Shown: positions 55,714-64,000 of the stretch, in pieces
How positions within the stretch are numbered: the stretch's first letter is position 1
Layout of the letters: every line of letters begins with the position of its first letter
Assembly (NCBI RefSeq): GCF_025370935.1
Contig: NC_133501.1
Span: forward strand, 2,624,652-2,688,651
Reading direction: 5' to 3'
DNA: 64,000 nt
Source of the DNA: Choristoneura fumiferana
Taxonomy: Eukaryota; Arthropoda; Insecta; Lepidoptera; Tortricidae
Translations under genes and position numbers: made by a program
The notes under the pieces: model-generated
Databases searched by the model: none
The model's input: only the letters and a program-made list of their open reading frames with translations
What the model was told of the DNA's origin: nothing

Positions 55714-57531
55714 TTATACGCAAGATGACAGGTAGTGCTCCCTAAGCATAGACCTAAAGATAGGCAAGGACTTTGCGCGCCTCAAGTCTATCGGTAGGGA
55801 GTTCCACAACCGAGTGGCCTGGACAGTGTAAGAATAAACATAGAATTTAGAGTTTGAAAGTGGGACAGTAAGGAGGAAGTTCTGAGAGCAACGAACAGAA
55901 GTAACATAGCTAAATCGCTCTTTGAGGTAGCAAGGAGTTGCAGGGTTAAAGAGAATGCCGTAGAGAAGATGGAGAATGTGAGAGTTTCGGCGAAAGCGGA
56001 TGGGGAGCCACCTGAGCTGTGATCGGAAATTAGAAACATGATCATATTTACGTAGGCCAAATATGAACCGAATGCACAGATTTTGAATTCGCTCAAGTTT
56101 ATTCAAGTGCTCTTCTAAAAGATCGGGATAACAAATGTCAGCATAATCGAAAATAGGGTGCAGTAAAGTCTGTGCAAGCGCAACCTTGGTAGCAAATGGA
56201 AGGAAATTCTGAAGGCGTCTTAGGGATCCCATCGCAGCAAACACCTTCCTGCTAATCTCACATACATATGGAGTCCATGACAGAGTGCGGTCCAAGATAA
56301 CACCCAGATTTTTTACCTGATCGGCAAATGGTATCAGAACTCCGTCGAAAAATACAGATGGCAAAGATACAAAGTCAACCCTTGGGATAAGTTTCGAGCT
56401 GCCAACAATAATGACTTGGGTCTTTGTCGGGTTAACCTTTAGGCCATATCGTTGGCTCCACCTTAAAATCTTTGTCAAATCCAGGTTAATGGATTCGATA
56501 ACCGACGGAAGGTCAGCAAGCATGCCTTGGGAATAAATTTGTAGGTCATCAGCATAAAGGTGATACGAAGAATGAAGATTATGAGAAATAGAATCTATGA
56601 AGATAGAGAAAAGTAATGGAGATAACACTCCACCTTGAGGTACACCAGCGAGCGTGTTGCACCATGAAGATCGTGAATCATCCACCTTTATTCTTTGCCG
56701 ACGACCCACTAAATAACTACGAAACCATTCAATAACCGCAGGAGATATGTTAAGAGAACGTAAAATACCAAGCATAATGTCGAAGTCAACCATGTTGAAC
56801 GCATTGCTGAAATCTAATAGGGTTAAAACCGTAAGTTTCCTGTTATCCATGCCTATTCGGATGTCATCAGTGATCTTCGCAAGCGCGGTTGCCGTACTAT
56901 GACCGGGACGGAAGCCTGATTGGAATGGATTGAGAAGATCGTTTCTGGTTAGGTATGATGTCAACTGCTGGTGTACAAGACGTTCTAAAACCTTGGAAAG
57001 AAAAGGAAGAATGGAAATTGGCCGGTAGTCAGAAAAGGATGCTGGACTAGATTTTTTTGCTAAAGGAACAATTTCAGCGTCTTTCCACGCTGAAGGGAAA
57101 ATATTGGATGAAATAGAATTGTTTAATATAATAGTGATGACTGGGACGAGTATATCAAGGATAGGGAGAATCATAGCACGGCTTACACTGTCGACGCCAA
57201 CAGCGTTAGAAGCGATGGATAATACGTTCTTCCTAACATCACTGTCGGTAAATTGATTGAAACAAAAGGAAGAAGTATCAGGAGTTGATAGCGTAGAAAG
57301 ATAAGAAAGTGTCGTGTCTTTTTCAGGACCATGAAAAATAGCCGAAGACGAGAAATGTTGGTTTAGCTGATCAATATTGATATCAACTGGAACAGAGTTT
57401 TGCCGAGATTTACCAACTCCTAATGATTTCAAAAATTTCCAGACTGGCAGAGTCCCCGTTTTCAACTGCGTTATGAATATGGCGTCTTTGAGCGTCTCGA
57501 CAGATGGTGCTGCAACGATTTCGCAAAGCAC
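55714..57531 (-). pseudogene. LINE reverse transcriptase, open over the RT domain
   Basis: The RT is open in one frame for most of 605 codons. The order is SDYRPISILPFLSKVLERLV, FRPGHSTATALAKI, LLDFSNAFNMVD (first catalytic Asp), GVPQGGVLSPLLFSIFID, YHLYADDLQIYS (catalytic YADD) and a thumb. A C-terminal LRWLPIRFRRNSHIL domain follows. The first 30 or so codons are out of frame with the RT because of a shift at about 57420. Catalytic residues are kept. Confidence 0.82.
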
Positions 57532-58530
57532 GATACCTGTCCCTGTTCCTATCCGAAGGGTCAGCCTTGTACTTAGATCTAGCCAGATTTTTCTTTCTAA
57601 TCAGCGTTTTGATGTCATCGGTGAGCCAGGGAGCAGGAAGATGTTTAACCTTAATAGGTTTGACTGGAGCATGCACGTCGTAAAGCTTGGTGAGAAGAGA
57701 GTTAAAAATATCAATTTGTTTATCAACCGTGCTAGCTTCAGAGACAGACCCCCAATCAACCTTCATTGCATCCTTACGAAGCAAATCAGTGTTCATACGA
57801 CCAAAGCTGCGCTGCAGGATCACTTTATGTTTAACCTTAGGGGGACGAATTTTGTAAGAAAGGTAAATTAGATCATGGTAGGAGAAAGCATCAGCAGAAC
57901 ACTGGCCCGACTTAGCAACATGACCAGGGGAAGAGGTCAGAGCTATGTCTAGAAGAGAGGGAGAACAGTTCGGGAAATGATGAGTTGCATTAGAGGGAAT
58001 TATACTAAGATTGCAAGCCTCGACGACCGACTTAAGGGACTTAGAGCGAGAATCATTTTAAGGAGGCACGTGTTAAAGTCACCCATTAAAATATGATGCT
58101 TAAACGACGGTGAAATATCTTCAAGGAGCTTTTCAAGAGATGCAAAGTAATTTACATGGATAGAAGGGGAATAGAAAACTCCAAGAAGTACCTTTTCGTG
58201 AGACAAAGTTACATCGAGAAAAAGATATTCGGGGCGTCGGAGGAAGATGACTGAGGTGACATGCTGACTATAGAGTAGGGAAAGCAAGAACGAAGATAGA
58301 TAGCAACTCCTCCACCACCCCTACCAGAGCGATCATTGCGGATGAGACTGAAGCCAGGTATAGAATATGAGGTAGATGGAAGGCACGGCTTAAGCCAGGA
58401 CTCAGAAACAAGTATAGCATGGAGGTTCTTTACATTAAAGCTTAATAACATATCGTTAAAATGGGCTGGGATACTTTGAGCGTTAAAATGAACTAAATTG
58501 AAATTATTCGGACGTCGCGAAATTCAGTGT
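57410..58530 (-). pseudogene. LINE endonuclease and linker, frameshifted
   Basis: The endonuclease start reads VHFNAQSIPAHFNDM and LVSESWLKPCLPS. Then come GGGGVAIYLRSCFPY, LLGVFYSPS and the HHILMGDFNTC block (GDFN, catalytic region). The frame breaks at about 58250 and 58065. The linker to RT (57410-57823) reads HLPAPWLTDDIKTLIRKKNL, typical of this LINE group. Confidence 0.75.
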
Positions 58531-60482
58531 TAATCATGTCAAAGAGTGTAGGAGGTAACGAACTAAAACTTGTTTCACTGTCGGAAATGGAAGAAAGAGA
58601 AAAATAGCGAGCACTACCAGCGCTATCATCATGACATATAGATGACATAAAGTTTAAAGAGACTGTTTAATGTTATGTATACAATATATATAAATATACT
58701 TAATATGTGAAATTAAACCTAATTAAACAAGTTCAGCAACCACCTGCAGCAGTAGTATACAAAAAAAAGGAGATAGTTTTAAGCAAGTCAACATAAACAA
58801 AAATACGAAGAACCAAACGCAACAACATCAAGCTGGCAACATTATAATTTGACGCCTACATCCAGGTGTCAACTGCCAGATATAGCTAGCTGTCAATTGT
58901 CATGCCGCAACGTCAATACACTTGGCAAAAACGATAAAAAAAGTAACACATATTTGGAGGTAATTATAGTGAAAGTAATGACAATTTGTGGGTAAAGGTG
59001 ATGGTAAATACGCCCAAAAATAAGAGACACTTAGATCAAAAAATACGTTGAGAATATAAACCCTTGGAGTGGCAAGCGTCCGGGTCCCGGCAACCCTTGT
59101 TTGGCAGGCGACCGGCTCCCGCACGCTGTCAAAAACCCTTGAGTGGCAAGCGACCGGCTCCCGGTCGTTGGCGGGTGACGTATTTCACTAACAAATATAA
59201 ACTGGTTAGACCTATATCTCGCTTGCTTATTCTTGCAGAATGCGTTCATAAATAGACAAGGATGGCATTTATTAACGGCCGCGACAACACTACGGAAGAA
59301 ATTTCGTTCTTATTGTTTACTCAATTTCACTGTGTGGCCGCTGCCGTGCGCTGGTATTTTTGAAAACCTCGTATATTATTATTTGATATTGAAAGACTAT
59401 AAAAGGGCTTTGTTTCGTAAATAAATTAATATTTTACGAAATAAATCAGTGTTCCTACAGGTAATTGTTTTATTTTGTAATTATAGTTATAATACATGAC
59501 TGAGACAATTTGGTTATCAGATATTTGATAATGAATAATAAAGTTCACAGAAATTGAAGGTCATTCATTGTTATTTAATTAGATATGCCATTTTATGCTA
59601 AACTATCACTGTAAGGCTTATCTATAAAATTAAATTAGTTTTTTTTTGGTGATATTTTAATAAAATTCGCGAATTCGCGAAATTAATTCGTAGGTGTCAC
59701 TGCAGTCAAGAAAGATTTTTCAAAATGGCCGCGCCGCTTGACAGTAAATTTTTAAATATGCGCTGCCGCTCCACAGGATAAAGGAAAAAGTTAAACATGG
59801 CTAGTAAGTTTATGAATAAGGGGGTTAGTTGTAACAATGTTTTCTGTCACACTGCAGCTAATTTTGTTAAAACTCACTCGCAGGCTACCAAAGATAACAG
59901 TTGCTCAGTGCTTAGTTTGGAGTCTGATAGATAAATCGCAGGAACTGTAACAAGTGTCCTTTGCTAAATAAAACACTTTTTTATTTTTTTCATTACTATC
60001 ACTATTTTAGTTCTATTGATAGTGTGTGCTCGACACGAGCACAACACTACGCAAAACACGTTTTATGACCCCGCGTGCAGTGACATTTTGCGATCAGTTT
60101 AATGTAATAGATAGTAGAGGTAGAAGTGTCACGCGAGCCGAGAGCGTCGCGAGGCTTGCAAAGTACAATCGAAAGCATCAACTTAATTTCCACCTATTGA
60201 TTAAGTTATATAGTAATTCATAAATGTGGTTGTAAATAAAAAAAAGAAGTTAATCTGGTTCATATAATTTGTTTTTAATACGGCACTTGCCGCGTGGCCC
60301 AAGACGACTATTACTAGTGAAGACTGTCAGTTTTTAATCAGCTGATGTTCCGACGTACGTCCATCAGTAACCTGTGAGTTTAAAAAGAGAGGTTAGAGGA
60401 TATTGACTACGTGACGAAAACCTAAGACTCCCCGCCCCCCTATATGGGTCACGTAACCCCTGGAGTCACATGTCCCCCGCAG

Positions 60483-60611
60483 GATAGCGTGGTGGGCCGC
60501 GGCGGCGCGTGGTGCGCGGGCGCTGCGGGACCGCGTGGCGGCGCTCCGGGGACCGCGCCGCGGGACGCGCGCCACGCGAGGAGCCTCGTCATCGAAGCGC
60601 GCAGCCCGCAG
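60483..60611 (+). CDS. PDZ gene, GC-rich exon (frame-disrupted as assembled)
   Basis: This is a 129-bp exon after gtcccccgcAG, before GTCAGTAAC. The incoming phase reads IAWWAAAARGARALRDRVAA. The outgoing end DARHARSLVIEARSPQ, which fits the next exon in phase 0, is in another frame. The inverted copy at 31271-31400 is 130 bp with a consistent phase. Differences fall in C/G runs, so sequencing error is as likely as decay. Confidence 0.6.
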
Positions 60612-61341
60612 GTCAGTAACGGGCTACACACGGAATTTAAAAAATATTGGATGAATCGAACGCTTACTTTCTCAACCTCGTATCTAGCCACATTAAATTG
60701 CTTTAGAATAGGGAATATTACGCAAAACTCTGCGCAGGGGGCGGCACTAGCACAAACCGTAAAAAAACCGCCATGACAACGGATCATGAAATATTTTAAG
60801 TAACAAAATAACATAATATTTACATCGATAGTAACATTAGAGCTAGTATTTTCAAAAATGAATCAAAATTATGTGATATTAAGGCATCCTACGGACATTT
60901 AAAAGACATTAGACATTACAAAAAAACGGTTCATGGTTTGTGCTAATGCTGCATTCTGACGGCAGTACATTGCGTAATATTCACTTATCTTTATGTTAAG
61001 TATGATAGTGTTGATTTGTTGTATACAATTCGGGTAGATACGAGATTGAGAAAGCGGTCGAAATGCCAGTTCCAGGCGTTACTTTGCGGAGGTCCATATC
61101 AACTGAGTCTAACATCTGGTAGCTTCGTGTTGCCCTGAAGATGGGCTCTGGTTGAGTTCCAAACGCATCAGTGTAGTGTGGTGGTGGTGATAGATGGGTT
61201 TGTGTGATTTATGTGCGTTCTCGCAGTGTGGAGTGGAGGAACTGCATGAACACACATTTCTCGCATAAATTGTTTCAGTTCATGAATTGCGAGTTGGACT
61301 TGGGCACCTAGAGTTCCCTACAAATTTGTAGGTATAAATGA

Positions 61342-61659
61342 ATGACCAGTGTTAGTAGAGCGCTGCTTCTAAGCAATTTGTACGCAGCGTGGGGTCATTT
61401 TAGATTGGTTGCCGACAGACAATTAATAAATAAGATTTTCAGACTTATTGGATGTAATATAAGAGCTGCTTTCATTTTACAAGTTTCTACAACAACTGGA
61501 CCTATTGGTTTTGATTCCCAGATAATTTGTATGGAAACACTCCACGATTGTTATAATGCTCAAAACCAGGTATCCTACCACTTCAGAAAACTAATTTATC
61601 GACGAGTTTTTCCCAATGTGTCACCTTGTATATTTATCGACGTAATTTCCCCAATGTAG
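61342..61659 (+). CDS. Unrecognised 105-codon ORF (right arm)
   Basis: It differs from the left-arm ORF (30247-30564) by one residue (Val for Ala after NAQNQ). Here a donor-like AACCAG|GTATCC follows codon 76, so it could be a short first exon or a cryptic exon. Acceptor-like AGs upstream all lead into stops. No domain is recognised. Confidence 0.25.
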   Translation: MTSVSRALLLSNLYAAWGHFRLVADRQLINKIFRLIGCNIRAAFILQVSTTTGPIGFDSQIICMETLHDCYNAQNQVSYHFRKLIYRRVFPNVSPCIFIDVISPM

Positions 61660-61735
61660 GTACCTCGTATTTCATCGACGAGTTTACCCCAAAGTATCAC
61701 CTTGTGTATTTATCGACGAGATTCCCCCATGGCAT
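61587..61735 (+). repeat. Tandem repeat, period about 40 bp (right arm)
   Basis: Units of the type tttatcgacgag + ttt(t/a)ccccaa recur three to four times, mirrored at 30178-30317. One unit differs between arms (gtacctcgtatttcatcgac here). Confidence 0.7.
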
Positions 61736-61774
61736 CATGTTGTATATTTTTTTAAGTCAAATTTCATATTGCAG

Positions 61775-61847
61775 GTGGACATTCTGTTTCATCGTGTGCC
61801 GCTCGGCAAGATATACGTTCTCAGCAAAAGGGACCACGAAACGTTAG
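61775..61847 (+). CDS. PDZ gene, exon entering the PDZ domain
   Basis: The exon is 73 bp between catattgcAG and G|GTATGTTC. It reads VDILFHRVPLGKIYVLSKRD then HETL plus one base. The IYVLSKRD...LGIKL stretch, continued in the next exon, resembles the first beta strands and carboxylate-binding loop (here L-G-I) of a PDZ domain. Confidence 0.72.
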
Positions 61848-62112
61848 GTATGTTCTATTGCTGGTACTTAAATATACTGTAACTATAACACATTGTAAAA
61901 CTGGCCAAGTGCGAGTCAAACTCGCGCACCGTGAGTTCCATACGTCTCTGAATAAGCTGTCCAAATGGATACGCATTTTACCGCAAAATAAATCTCTCGC
62001 ATCTCTGTTGGCATCGCAGCCTTTAGCTTCCGGAACTGTCTTGCCGATGCGATCTATAGTTAGGTGCACAGATACATGCTACGTCCTTCATGCTAACTCT
62101 GTCCCCCCTCAG

Positions 62113-62241
62113 GTATAAAGCTAGACAGCGAGTGCAGCATAACGTCAGTGGAGCCGCTGTCGCCGGCCGCGCGCGCCGGCCTGCCGCCGCCGGGCGCTGG
62201 CCGTCACCGAGGTCAACAACCGCCCCGTCAACTTGCTCAAG
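62113..62241 (+). CDS. PDZ gene, PDZ-core exon (frame-disrupted as assembled)
   Basis: After tcccccctcAG the exon completes a glycine codon and reads IKLDSECSITSVEPLSPAAR then AGLPPPGAG. This is the classical PDZ pattern of strand B, 'I-x-S-V-x-P-x-S-P-A-x-x-A-G-L'. The end GAVTEVNNRPVNLLK, in phase with the next exon, is shifted because two Gs present in the left arm (gctggggcc) are missing here. The total of 129 bp would be 131 bp with them. PDZ domains bind C-terminal peptides of partner proteins. Confidence 0.68.
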
Positions 62242-62755
62242 GTATCATCATCATCAGCATTGGCGTGCATTGGCTCGATTCCGTCGCAGAAGTAAGCCAC
62301 AAGCGTTCCTGTGGCCCTGCCTGAGGCGGAATTTCCGGTGAGGAGAGGCGAGGGGGAAGACTCAACGGATAATTGATACACAACTTTATCGGTTGAAGTA
62401 TTATTTAATACTACTGAAACAAGCATTAAGAAATACATTATATGTATGCACTTACACTGTATACTTATGTTAACAATAGGTTTGCACCACCTCACCGGGG
62501 AGACTTATGTGGGTACGCCGGGGCCATCTGCTCCGAGAGTCCAGCATACCCGTCCCGGTCCCCCGGCGGGGCGGAATGCGTAACTGCATTTTCTCCCCGA
62601 AAAAAAGGGTAGGCAGTTGGTAGTTTCCGCTGCAGCAGGGCGCCACCGGCACTAGCGCTCCCTACCCTGTTCCACGCCATAAATCACCAGCCAGTATTCA
62701 AGCATAAGGCTGTTGTTGAATTTGTCATACAAAAAAAACCTTTTTATGTAGGATT

Positions 62756-62893
62756 GTACAGTCACCAGCATTAATATCTGCCACAGCGGAGCGAGCAAAA
62801 ATATCTGACACGCCCTACTGGCACTAGGAATAGAGTCGTATCAGATATTTATGCACGCTTTGTTGTGTCAGATATTGGTGCTGGTGACTGTAC
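62756..62893. repeat. MITE with 15-bp TIR (right arm)
   Basis: The ends gtacagtcaccagca and tgctggtgactgtac are exact complements. It is the mirror copy of 29020-29157, in the last intron of the PDZ gene. Confidence 0.85.
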
Positions 62894-62934
62894 TACTTGT
62901 AACGTTTGTGGTTAAGAGGCCTTGTGTAAATAAA

Positions 62935-63345
62935 ACCTTTCTCTAAATATATTATGACATTAAATTATTTAATAAATAACACACAATATATACAATAATT
63001 AACAAATTATAAATAAAAATAGAGCTAAAACTAACCTAATCTAAACTTAATAATTTATATTGGCAAATATCACCCAATTCGCTGCTATTGGGCAGGGTGT
63101 CCATAAGGCTGGCTGCGTGTCCTCGTTGTACGGCAATGGTAATACGTTGACCGAAGAAAGAGCCAGCCCTACGATCAGGTCACCTGTGGAACGGGCAAGC
63201 TTCTTTTTAAAACAATTAAAAAGTTTTGTAGCTTCGGGTCCCCACGGATCAACAGTTTCAACACCAAAAGCCGCAAATATATGATTCTCATATTTACGGC
63301 ATTTTTCTGTTTCGGCCATTGCAGCCGCCGTGCCTTTAATGATAA
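62935..63345 (-). mobile_element. LINE 3' fragment (right arm)
   Basis: It is the mirror copy of 28577-28965. Here the minus-strand frame is open for longer, from AAAMAETEKCRKYENHIFAA to the stop near 63047. So the left-arm copy has a shift near its start that this one lacks. Confidence 0.6.
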
Positions 63346-63358
63346 AATATTCTTGCAG

Positions 63359-63490
63359 GGCAGCGAAGAGGAAATGAACAGGATAGGAGCCCACGGCACT
63401 GAGGTGTCGGTGCTGATACAGCCGGCGGCGCTCGTCAAGAAGATACGGTCCGCACTCAAGGCCAATAAGACTTTGCTCGGCTTGAGATGA
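63359..63490 (+). CDS. PDZ gene, last exon
   Basis: After ttcttgcAG the exon opens in phase 0: GSEEEMNRIGAHGTEVSVLI, then QPAALVKKIRSALKANK and a TGA stop at 63488-63490. The first half completes the PDZ fold (helix 2 and last strand, VSVLIQP). The protein then ends after a short basic helix, so the PDZ domain is C-terminal. A poly(A) signal AATAAA lies at 63828. The family member is not identified. Confidence 0.75.
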   Translation, partial: GSEEEMNRIGAHGTEVSVLIQPAALVKKIRSALKANKTLLGLR

Positions 63491-63524
63491 GGCTCGCGCT
63501 CGCTTGCCGCGTAAGGTAAATCAT

Positions 63525-63651
63525 CATTATGTCTAACACACTTGAAATCGTAATTGTTTCACCACTTCTTTCTGTCACACGGTGTAAGAGATGAGGGTCG
63601 GAAGAGATGGTAAATGTGATCGCGAACGTCAGTGTTAGATTAGACAATACG
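63525..63651. repeat. MITE family D, copy 5 (right arm)
   Basis: It is the mirror copy of 28262-28388, in the 3'UTR region of the PDZ gene, between the stop codon and the AATAAA at 63828. Confidence 0.78.
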
Positions 63652-63827
63652 GCCACAGGTCGTCCGCCCATCTCGTTGATGGACGTCCAAGGTACACACA
63701 CCGTGTATAATTGGGATTATCTAGAGATGACACTCTAGGATGCCACTAGTCTCATTATTATGTCAATGTTCATATTATTCTCATAACAGTATAACGAATT
63801 GAAAAGTATAATCCACTTGTCAATTGT

Positions 63828-63833
63828 AATAAA
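63828..63833 (+). terminator. Possible polyadenylation signal of the PDZ gene
   Basis: AATAAA lies 338 bp after the stop codon on the coding strand. It is the first canonical hexamer I see after the stop, but AT-rich sequence makes chance matches common. Confidence 0.35.
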
Positions 63834-64000
63834 TACATTGCATTATATTTAAATTAAATAACTACAGGAGACGATTTAAAAAACAATTATCTCGAAATGG
63901 TTGTCGATTTACTATACATTGTAAAAAAGATAGATAACCCTGTCTTCGACGACACAACGGGGTGTATTAAATCCCAAAGTACTCAAAATATGATTTAATA

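Larger units (their letters stand above)
55385..58700 (-). mobile_element. Non-LTR retrotransposon (CR1/Jockey-like), minus strand
   Basis: Read on the minus strand it has an AP-type endonuclease, a reverse transcriptase, a short 3'UTR with AATAAA, and a 3' tail of (attgt)n (aataca repeats at 55386-55418 on +). ORF1 is not recognisable. Frameshifts near 58065 and 57420 inactivate it. The microsatellite tail and RT style suggest the CR1/L2/Jockey side of the LINE tree. Confidence 0.8.
55272..59826. mobile_element. DNA element (TIR ccccttattcataaac) split by a LINE
   Basis: The outer ends cccccttattcataaacg and gtttatgaataaggggg are inverted repeats. The left arm of the large duplication has neither, so the element is absent there. 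Within it lies the LINE at 55385-58700. The stretch 58800-59800 shows a roughly duplicated GC-rich motif (gtggcaagcgaccggctccc at 59140-59166, a variant at 59070-59095) and otherwise nothing I recognise. Confidence 0.65.
54840..64000 (+). repeat. Right arm of the large inverted duplication
   Basis: The reverse complement of 27912-32355 is spread over this stretch, interrupted by an insertion at about 55270-59990. The match starts in dispersed repeat G and continues to the last base, whose partner is 27912. The true end is therefore outside the window. Differences are scattered single bases, with indels mainly in GC-rich exons. Confidence 0.9.

Overview
This is a eukaryotic, AT-rich, intron-rich window, and almost certainly from a moth or butterfly (Lepidoptera). 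The evidence is short GC-rich exons with GT-AG splice sites in long AT-rich introns, many foldback MITEs, tRNA-headed SINEs and dispersed repeat families of the type I know from lepidopteran genomes. Two runs of N (32405-32504, exactly 100 N; 43868-44852, 985 N) split the window into three contigs: A (1-32404), B (32505-43867) and C (44853-64000). No bacterial-style operons, rRNA, functional tRNA or CRISPR were seen.

Region 1 (1-13.4 kb, + strand) is the 3' part of a monocarboxylate-transporter-like (MCT/SLC16) MFS gene. Exons at 1109-1288 and 2987-3113 encode TM4-6. Two large homologous, phase-compatible exons (7110-8261 and 12158-13372) each encode the complete cytosolic loop, TM7-12 and a stop. 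They look like tandem-duplicated, mutually exclusive alternative terminal exons. A small phase-0 exon candidate lies further down at 18805-18864.

Region 2 (13.4-27.9 kb) is repeat-rich intergenic or intronic DNA, with several MITE families present in more than one copy, two SINEs and two weak exon candidates.

Region 3: the 3' end of an unrecognised PDZ-domain gene lies on + in contig C (exons 45353-45476, 52200-52291, 54257-54413, 60483-60611, 61775-61847, 62113-62241, 63359-63490). Its last four exons and surrounding introns also occur in inverted orientation at 27912-32355, in contig A next to the 100-N gap. This is an inverted duplication of at least 4.4 kb that leaves the window at 64000. 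The right arm carries an extra insertion of about 4.7 kb containing a non-LTR retrotransposon. Both copies carry single-base indels in their GC-rich exons.

Region 4 (32.5-52.1 kb) is a retroelement neighbourhood. It holds a truncated Ty1/copia element without RT, a 4.4-kb near-perfect palindrome whose arms carry a multi-exon gene-like structure, a decayed LTR element at the second gap, and a Ty3/gypsy element inserted in a 23-bp minisatellite inside an intron of the PDZ gene.

The most notable items are the alternative terminal exons of the transporter, the 4.4-kb palindrome with asymmetrically decayed arms, and the inverted PDZ-gene duplication, which is either a real rearrangement or an allelic contig placed at a scaffold join.
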